From Balneolaceae bacterium (lineage in GTDB: Bacteria > Bacteroidota > Rhodothermia > Balneolales > Balneolaceae), in contig JAGYJQ010000003.1 in assembly GCA_018401935.1 (NCBI GenBank), positions 1-64,000 of the forward strand: a stretch of DNA of 64,000 nucleotides, written 5' to 3'. The translations under genes were made by a program, and so were the position numbers. This document shows, in pieces, positions 26,870-35,254 of the stretch. Position 1 is the first letter of the stretch; each line of letters opens with the position of its first letter. The notes beneath the pieces were generated by a model that saw nothing but the letters and a program-made list of their open reading frames with translations, was not told where the DNA came from and did not search any database.

Positions 26870-27853
26870 TTATTGATTTACTTGCTTATCAAGTATCGAC
26901 TTAATTACTCGTTCCATTTCTGGACTTTCTTCGTAATAATCCTGATACATTGACTCAAGCTTATCTTTGAAAGGTTTTTTGTCAGGTCTTATTACCGTTA
27001 CTCCTTCTTTTACTACATTTTCCAATGCCTCTAAAGTGGACTCAGCCCAAAGCACTCTTTGATATTTAGCAGATTCTAAAGCAGCCTTACGAATTATTTT
27101 TTGATCCTCTTCAGACAGTCTATTCCATGTATATAAACTCATAAACAACACATCTGGAACTGCTGTGTGCTCGTTTAAACTATAGAATTTAGCCACTTCA
27201 TAATGTTTGGAAAGGTAAAAACTAGGCGGGTTGTTTTCAGCGCCGTCAACAACACCCTGCTGCAAGGAAGTGTATAACTCACCCCAAGAAATAGGGGTTG
27301 CAGATCCACCAAGATTATTCACTAAAGCTATTGCCGCAGGACTTTCTTGCACTCTTATTTTTAATCCATCTAAGTCAGAAGGCTCTTCTATTGGGTATTC
27401 TTTCGTATAAAAGCTCCTAGTACCAGCGTCGTAGTAGGTCAAACCTTTGAGCCTTATTGATGATGCCGACGCCAAGATATCCTCACCAATTTGTCCATCT
27501 AAAATTTCAAATCGTATAGAATCATTCTCAAACAAAAATGGCACACTAAATACTTTATATAATGGTGCAAATCCCTCTACAATACTTGAGGAAACTTTAG
27601 TTAAGTCTAGGCTACCTATTTGCAATAATTCTAGAGTTTCTCTTTCGGTCCCCAATTGCTGTGATGGATATATATCCAAGCGAATTCGCCCATTTGACTC
27701 TTTATAAATCTGTTCACCCATGTAAACCATGGCTTTATGAACCGGGTGCGTTACATCTAAACCATGACCAAGCTTTAACACTCTTTCAGGTTTTTGCTGA
27801 CCCGTGCCTAGAGTCGAGATAAGTAATAGTAGTGTGAAGATTAGTTTATTCAT
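26870..27853 (-). CDS. TRAP transporter substrate-binding protein (DctP)
   Basis: 327 residues with a signal peptide (MNKLIFTLLLLISTLGTG). Family features: LGHGLDVTHPVHKAM at the N-terminus, LKIRVQESPAAIALVNNLGG with the conserved Arg that binds the substrate carboxylate, and WGELYTSLQQGVVDGAEN. Periplasmic receptor for an organic acid; the operon points to a hexuronate. The perfect 16-bp palindrome at 27861-27876 ends 7 bp before the ATG, so repression by the adjacent LacI-type regulator is expected. Confidence 0.95.
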   Translation of the reverse strand: MNKLIFTLLLLISTLGTGQQKPERVLKLGHGLDVTHPVHKAMVYMGEQIYKESNGRIRLDIYPSQQLGTERETLELLQIGSLDLTKVSSSIVEGFAPLYKVFSVPFLFENDSIRFEILDGQIGEDILASASSIRLKGLTYYDAGTRSFYTKEYPIEEPSDLDGLKIRVQESPAAIALVNNLGGSATPISWGELYTSLQQGVVDGAENNPPSFYLSKHYEVAKFYSLNEHTAVPDVLFMSLYTWNRLSEEDQKIIRKAALESAKYQRVLWAESTLEALENVVKEGVTVIRPDKKPFKDKLESMYQDYYEESPEMERVIKSILDKQVNQ

Positions 27854-27860
27854 TAGACTG

Positions 27861-27876
27861 ACTTAACCGGTTAAGT
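27861..27876. promoter_or_regulatory. Perfect LacI-type operator ACTTAACCGGTTAAGT
   Basis: A 16-bp perfect palindrome with a central CG, the form bound by LacI-family repressors. It lies between the LacI-type gene and the first TRAP gene, immediately before the dctP ATG. Near-matches occur at 29175, 38755 and 57337, all at gene starts of this catabolic region. Confidence 0.8.
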
Positions 27877-27938
27877 TATCAGATATTAGCGAACAGCGAA
27901 TAAAATTGCAATGCTAAATAGAATAAATTTTTAACTAC

Positions 27939-28955
27939 CTATGCTCGCAAGACCACCGGTGTATCATCTATCACATTACATGCCATTTCAATAATCTTGG
28001 ATTGTTTAGTTTTCTTAGATTGCATTTCGTCCAAAAGAACTTCAAATGCCCTTCTACCTAAATCAAATGAAGGCTGATCAATACAAATAAATGGATGGCT
28101 TAAATACTGATTGAATTGAGAGGTACCAAATGCCAAAATCTTGACTTTGTCACCTGGTATTCCGTGGTCTTTCATATACTCCAAAACCCCTAAACCAACA
28201 GGATATGTAACGACAAATACTGCTTCTGGGATACCATCTTTCTCAACTAATTTAGAGAAGCCTTTGTAGCCATCTGCCGAACTAAATCCACCTTCAATTA
28301 CTGCGTCCTCGCTGTAGTCTAGCCCTGCCTGTTCGAGCGCATCTTTATAACCAGCACGTCTTTCAGAACCTATTTCTGTTGTTGAACGACCTGCTAGATG
28401 AGCAATTTTTTTGTACCCTAATTTAATTAGGTGATTAACTCCGTTCATCGCGCTAATTCTATCTGCTACCTTCACAAAGCTAACATCTGACCCTACGAAG
28501 CCTCGGTCAAAAAAAACTAAATCGATACCCATGTTTTTAACAGCCTCAAAAATACTTGGGTCTTGAGTTAAATCACACACGGTAACGAGTAAGCCATCGA
28601 CCCGAAGGTTCATCATGGACTCTATATTTTTCCGCTGCAGTTCTTCTGACTCAAATGATACACCTAAAAGTATTTGATATCCTCTTTCATCTGCAGCTCT
28701 ATAAATTCCCTCAACTACAGAAGCAGAGAAATAATGGGCTATTTTAGGCATTACTAGACCAATTGTATTGGTCTTTTTAGAAGTTAAGGATTGAGCCAAG
28801 CGATTAGGTCGATAACCTAATTCTTCCGCCACTATTTTCACTTTTTTTATAGTTTCTTGTGAAATATCGGGATGATCTCTAAGAGCCTTCGAAACACTTA
28901 CTTTGGTTAGGTTTAGCTTTTTCGCTATATCGTCTAGTCGAACTGTTTTTCTCAT
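27939..28955 (-). CDS. LacI-family transcriptional regulator of the uronate genes
   Basis: 338 residues. N-terminal helix-turn-helix (VRLDDIAKKLNLTKVSVSKA) and hinge helix (YRPNRLAQSLTSKKTN), then a periplasmic-binding-protein-like sensor domain (IGLVMPKIAHYFSASVVEGI). Standard length. Upstream of and parallel to the TRAP/uxu operon, divergent from the ApbE gene. Its operator is probably the palindrome at 27861-27876, with a half-conserved copy in its own promoter region (29175-29190) that would allow autoregulation. The effector is likely KDG, a uronate or an aldonate; this is inferred. Confidence 0.93.
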   Translation of the reverse strand: MRKTVRLDDIAKKLNLTKVSVSKALRDHPDISQETIKKVKIVAEELGYRPNRLAQSLTSKKTNTIGLVMPKIAHYFSASVVEGIYRAADERGYQILLGVSFESEELQRKNIESMMNLRVDGLLVTVCDLTQDPSIFEAVKNMGIDLVFFDRGFVGSDVSFVKVADRISAMNGVNHLIKLGYKKIAHLAGRSTTEIGSERRAGYKDALEQAGLDYSEDAVIEGGFSSADGYKGFSKLVEKDGIPEAVFVVTYPVGLGVLEYMKDHGIPGDKVKILAFGTSQFNQYLSHPFICIDQPSFDLGRRAFEVLLDEMQSKKTKQSKIIEMACNVIDDTPVVLRA

Positions 28956-29288
28956 ATTTTACCTAAGGGTATAAATTGTCACACATACATTTATTGGTGC
29001 TATATAATAGGAGTTGCTCTTTTTTTAATCTAATTATTTTTTGAAACTACAGTAAAACTTCTGCATTGTTTTACAGTCACAGCAACCGACCACGATAGTT
29101 CTTTTGCTAGTTTTACATTTATCAATGGATGAATATCGACAAAAAACGTAGTATGTAAAATAAATTCGTTCTATACTTAACCGGTACCTACAATATAGCT
29201 GGTCAATGTTTAAAATTCAATTAATTGAATGAATAATAAAGACTTATGCCCTTTTTGAATCCTTTTGCACTATAATTTTTACTCGTTT
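28956..29288. other. Divergent intergenic region, 333 bp
   Basis: Promoter region between the LacI-type gene (minus) and the ApbE-like gene (plus). Contains an imperfect inverted repeat ACAGTAAAAC/GTTTTACAGT (29049-29058 and 29068-29077, 9 of 10 pairs) and the half operator at 29175-29190. No coding sequence of its own seen. Confidence 0.6.
29175..29190. promoter_or_regulatory. Partial LacI-type operator ACTTAACCGGTACCTA
   Basis: The left half and centre (first 11 bases) equal the palindrome at 27861-27876; the right half is diverged (11 of 16 overall). It lies 114 bp before the ApbE ATG and 220 bp before the regulator's ATG, so it could serve either divergent transcript. Confidence 0.5.
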
Positions 29289-30176
29289 ATGAATGCAAAC
29301 ACCCACACTTTTTCATGTATGGGAACAAGATGTACAATTGCTGTTCCTAGTAGAGATGTTGATTCAGCCAATGAAATTCAACATAAATTAAAGCATGAGT
29401 TGTTTCGCATACAACATATGCTAAGTTGGTTTTCACCCAATTCTGAGTTGTTTCAACTAAACAGACATGCACATATAAGTCCTGTTAAAGTATCCAAGGA
29501 GTTGTTTAATCTTGTTGAGTATAGCATTGAGTTCCACAAAACTACCAATGGCTATTTTGACCTAACCACTAGGTCCTTCAAGCATGCACCAAATGAAACT
29601 ATGCGCTCTGAACTTGTTCAGTATATTGGTATGAACAAGCTTGTTTTGGATAACAAGGAGCAATCCATATTTTTCAAAAACGAATACATAGACTTAGATT
29701 TGGGCGCAATAGGTAAGGGCTATGCGTTAGATTGTTTAGGGAAAATTTTGCAAAATCATTCGATCAAACATGCATTTATATCGTTGGGAGATAGTTCTAT
29801 TCTTGGGTATGGAACACATCCTGCAGGTGATTCATGGCCGGTAGGACTAGCAAAAGACCAAAAAAGTAACCCCAATCTCAGTGGTAACGACCCTATCTCT
29901 ACTTTTAATCTTTATAACGAATCTCTCTCTATTTCTGAAAGCTATCGATATAACCAAAACAGTCTTCGAGTAGCCCATAACCATATTTTTAATCCTAAAA
30001 CAGGTAGTGTCATTGATAGGCAGGAACAAGTAATTGTACAACATAAAAGCGCATTAATCGCTGAATTTTGGTCTACTTCCTTGTTAAGTATGCCTAAAAA
30101 AGAACAAGCAAAGTTCTTGGAAAACTATCCAAAAGACACAAAAATATGGATTAACACCCATAACAACATTGCTTAG
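29289..30176 (+). CDS. apbE: ApbE-like FAD:protein FMN transferase, divergent and without export signal
   Basis: 295 residues from the ATG at 29289 (the frame is open to a TTG at 29265). ApbE landmarks in order: FSCMGTRCTIAV, YFDLTTRSFKHAP, LDLGAIGKGYALD, ISLGDSSILGYG, HNHIFNPKTGSVI and AEFWSTSLLSM. The family transfers FMN from FAD to Thr/Ser of flavin-carrier proteins. Deviations: the usual SG-x-Y is SESY, and the Mg-ligand motif D-x-x-x-T is E-x-x-x-T. No signal peptide or lipobox is visible, whereas most Gram-negative ApbE proteins are exported. No clear flavinylation target lies nearby. It overlaps the region before a Gfo/Idh/MocA gene, so the two are co-transcribed. Family call is good; activity is uncertain. 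Confidence 0.8.
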   Translation: MNANTHTFSCMGTRCTIAVPSRDVDSANEIQHKLKHELFRIQHMLSWFSPNSELFQLNRHAHISPVKVSKELFNLVEYSIEFHKTTNGYFDLTTRSFKHAPNETMRSELVQYIGMNKLVLDNKEQSIFFKNEYIDLDLGAIGKGYALDCLGKILQNHSIKHAFISLGDSSILGYGTHPAGDSWPVGLAKDQKSNPNLSGNDPISTFNLYNESLSISESYRYNQNSLRVAHNHIFNPKTGSVIDRQEQVIVQHKSALIAEFWSTSLLSMPKKEQAKFLENYPKDTKIWINTHNNIA

Positions 30177-30186
30177 AGACCTAATT

Positions 30187-31461
30187 ATGCCTGTATCTCG
30201 CAAAGAATTTATGACCCTATTATTTGGCTTTACTAGTACTGCTTGGATAAGTACTCATGCGCCTTGGCTAGAAATCATTACACAACGTGACACGAAATTA
30301 GATTCCGAGCCATTAAGAATTGGGTTTATTGGCGTTGGATCAAGAGGCAAAACCCTTTTATTAAATGTGTTAAGCTTAAATGAACAACATAATTTTGAAG
30401 TTGTTGGCCTCTGCGATACCTATGAACCGCACCTCAAAGAAGCAATGGAATTAACTGGTGGCAGTGCGAAAAGATTTAGTGACTATCGCGTTATGTTTGA
30501 CCAAATAAAGCTAGACGCGGTAGTTATTGCAACTCCCTTGCACGAACATGCTCAAATGTCTATTGACGCACTTGACTTAGGAATACATGTTTATCTAGAG
30601 AAAGCGATGGGACGAACACTCACAGAAGTGAAAGATATTTACGATGCCCATAAGCGAAATAATACGGTCCTGCAAATTGGTCATCAACGAATGTTTAGCC
30701 CTGTATATCTAGAAGCTATGAGTAAGCTCAATAACGAAGATACTATAGGAACCATCACTATGTTGAGAGGTTGTTGGATGCGAAACACCGAATGGTTGTT
30801 TTACAACACTCCAGGTGGCAGAAATACACCACTAGACCGAATTAGGAATTGGAGACTTTACTGGGAGAGTTCTGCTGGCATGATCACTGAACTAGGGTCG
30901 CATCACTTTCAAGTGGCAAACTGGATTCTTGGAAAGCAACCAATAAGTGTAGTTGGAAATGGGAGTCTTAATTACTTTAAAGACGGAAGAGAAGTACATG
31001 ATACCTTATCACTTATTTTTGAATATCCAGATGGAATCCAGTTTTCCTATGATTGCCTAAACAGCAATAGGCACAATGGTATGAGTTTTCAAGCACTGGG
31101 AAGCAAAGCCACTTTAGACCTAGAGCACAACAAACTTTATCTGGAAGACCCACCGGAACCACCTGCTATCAGAAGCCTTATTCATTCGATTGAACAGAAT
31201 CTATTTGAAACTATTCCCATAGGAGGATCTACTTGGATACCTGATGAGCCGGTTGATTATGGTGGATCCTACATTAGCCCAGACTACCAATTAAATGATA
31301 CTCAACTTGCTCTAGACGCATTTTTGGGCTTTGCAAAAAAAGGAGAAGCCCCAGAAGAATTACCCTTAGAGGGTTATCATGCATCGATTTGGTCATTACT
31401 AGCTGAGCAAGCCTCAAGAGAAGGCCGTCGAGTCTACTTACCAGACGAATATAAATTATGA
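30187..31461 (+). CDS. Gfo/Idh/MocA family oxidoreductase with Tat-like N-terminus
   Basis: 424 residues from ATG 30187 (TTG 30169 is the open-frame limit and would overlap apbE). The N-terminus SRKEFMTLLFGFTSTAWIST resembles a Tat signal with RK in place of RR. Then LRIGFIGVGSRGKTLLLNV (nucleotide binding), a family Lys motif changed to YLEKAMGRT, LQIGHQRMF, and TELGSHHFQVANWILG with the conserved His. Probably exported or membrane-attached. Sits between ApbE and a two-helix membrane protein, the latter overlapping its stop by ATGA. May oxidise a sugar outside the cytoplasm and pass electrons to the membrane; this is inference. Confidence 0.8.
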   Translation: MPVSRKEFMTLLFGFTSTAWISTHAPWLEIITQRDTKLDSEPLRIGFIGVGSRGKTLLLNVLSLNEQHNFEVVGLCDTYEPHLKEAMELTGGSAKRFSDYRVMFDQIKLDAVVIATPLHEHAQMSIDALDLGIHVYLEKAMGRTLTEVKDIYDAHKRNNTVLQIGHQRMFSPVYLEAMSKLNNEDTIGTITMLRGCWMRNTEWLFYNTPGGRNTPLDRIRNWRLYWESSAGMITELGSHHFQVANWILGKQPISVVGNGSLNYFKDGREVHDTLSLIFEYPDGIQFSYDCLNSNRHNGMSFQALGSKATLDLEHNKLYLEDPPEPPAIRSLIHSIEQNLFETIPIGGSTWIPDEPVDYGGSYISPDYQLNDTQLALDAFLGFAKKGEAPEELPLEGYHASIWSLLAEQASREGRRVYLPDEYKL

Positions 31462-31706
31462 ATGGAATCCTTATAACCCCACAAATCATCAAGAAAGAAT
31501 TCCTCATTTTAATGGGATGCCTATCGGCTGGAATTCTACTAAATTTCATAGCTATCATTATCTATGAAGCACCTATATCTGAACTTTGGACTCAAATGCC
31601 CTTTGTTTTAGTATTAAGTGTGGTTATTTATGGTTTTCTGGCTTTAATTCGAACGATATTTTCGGCCTTTTCACATTGGCGATCTAAAGCCAAACACAAA
31701 GATTAG
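31458..31706 (+). CDS. Small two-helix membrane protein
   Basis: 82 residues with two clear transmembrane helices (LILMGCLSAGILLNFIAIII and PFVLVLSVVIYGFLALI) and a basic C-terminal tail (HWRSKAKHKD). Start overlaps the stop of the Gfo/Idh/MocA gene (ATGA), so translation is coupled. I do not recognise a family. Coupling suggests a membrane subunit or anchor for the oxidoreductase. It is the last gene before a convergent sulfatase-maturation gene. Confidence 0.75.
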   Translation: MNGILITPQIIKKEFLILMGCLSAGILLNFIAIIIYEAPISELWTQMPFVLVLSVVIYGFLALIRTIFSAFSHWRSKAKHKD

Positions 31707-31763
31707 TAAAGGTATAATCAATTGGATAAAGGTATCCTAAGGATACGGTGAATAGCTAAATGG

Positions 31764-33641
31764 TCAGGATGCCGTAAGGACATCAAAGACCTCAAAATCA
31801 CTAAACACATGGTGACTTTTCAATAATCGAAAACCGAACCAACCCTCCAGATACGGTGTAAAACTTTTGGAAACCGTTTGCATTTCTGTACGCCCATCCC
31901 TTTCATTTTGAATTTGTTGTTCCAATTGATAGTCTAACTCATACACCAGTTTTCCATCAACTACGTACTGAACAAAACGGTTCGTAGCAAGCAATTCTAC
32001 TTGGTACGTTTTTCCTGGCTCCAATAAAAATTCAGCCTGACCATCTTTATCATTTAAGTAGATATGATCGACATAATCATCTTGAATCGATCTTGGATAG
32101 CGCCGAAAACGAGTCGTTGTATTATTAGCCCCACCCATACTAGCATAGTACCCTTTCTGTTTGTTATAGCTACTGAATTGTCCCGTATACCTTTTCCGAT
32201 CCAATCGAGCAGACCTAGAGTTTGGTGTGACTGGGTCGCTTGCATGCCAAAACACATTTACGTCCCTTGGAGTAATTAAGGCCGAAGGTAAATGCAAACT
32301 ATCTTCTGGTAAGTGAACCTTATACCTGAACAGTTTAGCTCCCTTAAAATGGTGATCCAACCAAATGGTTGCCCCTTTACCTGGCATGAACACCTCCAAA
32401 GCATCAGGATAATTAATTCCATCGAATCGTATTCTAGGTGCCAAAGAATTTTCTTTATTTTCAATCTGAAAAACCCATTCCTGTGGTTCATTAAAGTTAC
32501 TTTGGTATACTTTTTCTCCTACCTTCCAAAATTCATTAGCTACACCAGTTAATGTGGGTTTATTGACCGTGGTGTCATGTTTTTGTGAATTTTGGGCTAA
32601 ATAATGTTGAGGATTCGAGTCATCTCCCCTTGTTAGTTGAAGATCTTTGAATGGATGTTGAACATCTTTTACACCCCTAAAACCGATATGAAACATGGTG
32701 TTGCTTGGTGGGGTAGAGCTGCGTGCTGAAACCCTATAACCGTGACAATAAGAGGTATGACACATAAACGAACCTCCTCTTAGCACCTTTTCACTGGTTG
32801 ATTCAACCACAAATTCATCCGAATAACGTTCATAAGGACGGTACCAGTCAGAGGTCCATTCCCAAACATTCCCCCCCATGTCACTTAATCCAAATTCATT
32901 GGTTCCAAACATTCCTACCGGGGAAGTAGTAAAAAAACCATCTTTTCCAGTATTCATCATAGGGAAGAATCCATTCCACGTATTGGCCATGTAGATAGAA
33001 TCATTTACAATAAGTTCTCCTCCCCAACTATAAGGCTTTTCTCTATCAGTGATACCACGAGCCGCATGCTCCCATTCAATCTCGGTGGGTAAGCGTTTGC
33101 CAACCCAATCCAAATAGGACACTGCATCTCGATAGGAAAGCATGGTCACTGGGTGATCATTATTAGCAGCGGGCTCGTTTGGCCCTAGTGGATATTCCCA
33201 TGTTGCTCCAGAAACCAGTGTCCATTCAGACTGTCTAAAACTAAAGACAATACCATCGCCTATTTCCTGTGCTTCAGTTATGTACCCAGTAGCTTCGACA
33301 AACTCACGAAATTCACTGACTGTTACCATGTTTTTATCCATCAGGAAAGAAGGTAGGCGAACTTCAAAAGTTGGCTTTTCATTTGCTAATCCATCCTCGG
33401 AGCCTATCCAAGTGGTTCCACCAAGAACAAGGCTCATCCCGTCAGGTATGTCTAATTTACTACTATAGTTCTTTAACCAGTTATCATACTCACTTTTAGA
33501 ACTTATTCGTACCGAATCAGGGGTGTAACAACACCCCTTTAGTGCGAGCTCTTCTGTTCCTCGGGTAGCCTTTGATTCAAACGAAGTACAATGAATGAAA
33601 AAGGAACAAAATAGCAGGCCAAAAAGTACTTGTTTATTCAT
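31764..33641 (-). CDS. Lipoprotein formylglycine-generating enzyme fused to DUF6250-like domain
   Basis: 625 residues. Lipobox FFIHC at the end of the signal (about Cys18). Residues ~65-350 are a SUMF1/FGE-sulfatase domain: GGTTWIGSEDG, VTVSEFREFVEATGY, RLPTEIEWEHAARG, FGLSDMGGNVWEWTSDW, and the catalytic copper-binding Cys pair in RGGSFMCHTSYCHGYRVSAR, closely like true FGE (human CHRSYC). So it should convert sulfatase active-site Cys to formylglycine, unlike the Cys-lacking GldK-type homologs. Residues ~400-625 form a second beta-sandwich resembling DUF6250 (GKGATIWLDHHFKGAK, NNTTTRFRRYPRSI, LEGWFGFRLLKSHHVF), likely sugar-related. It follows three sulfatase genes in the same operon. The lipoprotein form and fusion are unusual. 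Confidence 0.85.
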   Translation of the reverse strand: MNKQVLFGLLFCSFFIHCTSFESKATRGTEELALKGCCYTPDSVRISSKSEYDNWLKNYSSKLDIPDGMSLVLGGTTWIGSEDGLANEKPTFEVRLPSFLMDKNMVTVSEFREFVEATGYITEAQEIGDGIVFSFRQSEWTLVSGATWEYPLGPNEPAANNDHPVTMLSYRDAVSYLDWVGKRLPTEIEWEHAARGITDREKPYSWGGELIVNDSIYMANTWNGFFPMMNTGKDGFFTTSPVGMFGTNEFGLSDMGGNVWEWTSDWYRPYERYSDEFVVESTSEKVLRGGSFMCHTSYCHGYRVSARSSTPPSNTMFHIGFRGVKDVQHPFKDLQLTRGDDSNPQHYLAQNSQKHDTTVNKPTLTGVANEFWKVGEKVYQSNFNEPQEWVFQIENKENSLAPRIRFDGINYPDALEVFMPGKGATIWLDHHFKGAKLFRYKVHLPEDSLHLPSALITPRDVNVFWHASDPVTPNSRSARLDRKRYTGQFSSYNKQKGYYASMGGANNTTTRFRRYPRSIQDDYVDHIYLNDKDGQAEFLLEPGKTYQVELLATNRFVQYVVDGKLVYELDYQLEQQIQNERDGRTEMQTVSKSFTPYLEGWFGFRLLKSHHVFSDFEVFDVLTAS

Positions 33642-33662
33642 TGTGTAACATATTTTACATGC

Positions 33663-35252
33663 TTATAAATCATAATCTACATAATTCTGATCTGCCCATT
33701 CTCTCCACATATCGGAAAGTTCATTAACCTTCTCTGGATATAAGTAAGCAACATCGTTCCGTTCTACAGGATCTTCTGTGATTTGGTAAAGTTCCCAAGG
33801 TTCTCCATTTTTTGCCACTAATTTCCAGTCTCCTTTGCGGACTGCTTTATTACCTAAATGTTCCCAAAACAAAGCTCTAGATCTAGACTCACTGAACAAG
33901 CTTTGACCTTGAAAGGGTGCTACAACTCTATTCTTATACTCACTAGGATACCTAGCACCAGCCGCAGCTACAAGAGTAGGCATAATATCAATGACATGAG
34001 CTGGCGTACGCACAATCGATGCTTCTTTTATTTCTCTAGGCCAATGAATAAGTAATGGAGATATGATACCCCCTTCATGACTATAGGATTTGAAGAGTCG
34101 GTATGGGGTATTTGAAACGGTTGCCCAGGTAGGTCCGTATGATGCATATGTATCGGGTTGGCCTGGAAGTACATCTGTTCGAGTCCCCCCATTTTCAAAA
34201 TAACCGTGTCGTGTATCTACACCATTAATAATCTCTGGGCTACCACCATTATCCGACAGAAAGATTATCATTGTATTATCAAAGAGATTCAATTCCTTCA
34301 ATTTAGTTATTAATTTACCAATCCCCTGATCGACCAACTCAAGTTGTGCAGCATACACCGCCATACGATATATCTGCCATTCTTTAAATTCTTCGTCTTC
34401 CCACTTATTTTCCAATGCTGGGAGTTGATTATAGTTTACCGTAGTTTCAAAAATCCCAAGAGCTAATTGCTTATCCAAACGCGCCTTACGTACTTCGTCC
34501 CAACCTGCTGTATATCGTGTAACATATTTATCGATTAAATCTTCCGGGGCATGAAGTGGCCAATGTGGAGCTACATGAGCCATGTAAAGAAAAAAGGGAG
34601 TATTTGAGTCGGCATCTTCAAGGAAAGCAATAGCCGTATCAGTAATAGCTGTAGTATAATAAAAGGAGTCCGCAGGAGTGATAAAAGTGTTTCCACTCAT
34701 CAAACTTTTGGGGGTATAATAACTACCTGCACCTGATATAGTACCAAAAAAACGATCAAATCCCCGCTGTAAAGGCCACGTTTCTTTATGCAAGACCGTC
34801 GTATCTCCACTATAATCATAATGCGTAACATGCCACTTACCGCTCATAAAAGTTTGATATCCTGCTTCTCGCAACACTTCTGCAGTGGTTACAGACTCCT
34901 CACTAAGTCTACCATAATACCCGGGGCGATTTTCAGGGGTTACCATCTCTCCAACTCCTGCTTTATGAGGATACAAGCCTGTCAGCAATGAGGCTCTTGT
35001 TGGCGCACAACGTCCAGCATTATAAAATTGAGTAAAAAAATAACTCTGCTGTGAAAGTTCTTCTAAATATGGTGTCTCAATTTCACCTCCATATGGGCTT
35101 ATATCTGAAAACCCCATATCGTCCACCATTATAACTATAAAATTAGGAGGAGCTGAATCATTAAAGGATTGATTACAACCCATTACTATGATCAACATAC
35201 CCACCACAGTGAATGGTAGAACCCATTTCTTAGTCCACGTAAAACATTTCAT
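33663..35252 (-). CDS. Sulfatase (S1 family), lipoprotein, Cys-type
   Basis: 529 residues. Signal and lipobox IVMGC (Cys26). N-terminal metal-binding FIVIMVDDMGFSDISPYGG and the catalytic motif GRCAPTRASLLTG with Cys82 in C-x-P-x-R, to be converted to formylglycine. Further family motifs MSGKWHVTHYDYSGD and FLSDNGGSPEIING. Arylsulfatase-like, releasing sulfate from a sugar; sub-specificity is not readable. Third of three consecutive sulfatase genes, followed by the maturation enzyme 21 bp later. Confidence 0.93.
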   Translation of the reverse strand: MKCFTWTKKWVLPFTVVGMLIIVMGCNQSFNDSAPPNFIVIMVDDMGFSDISPYGGEIETPYLEELSQQSYFFTQFYNAGRCAPTRASLLTGLYPHKAGVGEMVTPENRPGYYGRLSEESVTTAEVLREAGYQTFMSGKWHVTHYDYSGDTTVLHKETWPLQRGFDRFFGTISGAGSYYTPKSLMSGNTFITPADSFYYTTAITDTAIAFLEDADSNTPFFLYMAHVAPHWPLHAPEDLIDKYVTRYTAGWDEVRKARLDKQLALGIFETTVNYNQLPALENKWEDEEFKEWQIYRMAVYAAQLELVDQGIGKLITKLKELNLFDNTMIIFLSDNGGSPEIINGVDTRHGYFENGGTRTDVLPGQPDTYASYGPTWATVSNTPYRLFKSYSHEGGIISPLLIHWPREIKEASIVRTPAHVIDIMPTLVAAAGARYPSEYKNRVVAPFQGQSLFSESRSRALFWEHLGNKAVRKGDWKLVAKNGEPWELYQITEDPVERNDVAYLYPEKVNELSDMWREWADQNYVDYDL

Positions 35253-35254
35253 TA

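Noticed and set aside
31732-31746. GTATCCT-A-AGGATAC palindrome between convergent genes as a terminator
   Set aside because: Loop would be a single base and no T-run follows on either strand.
31764-33641. GldK/PorK-type T9SS lipoprotein instead of an FGE
   Set aside because: GldK-type SUMF1 homologs lack the copper-binding Cys pair; here both Cys of the MCHTSYC motif are present and sulfatase genes are adjacent.
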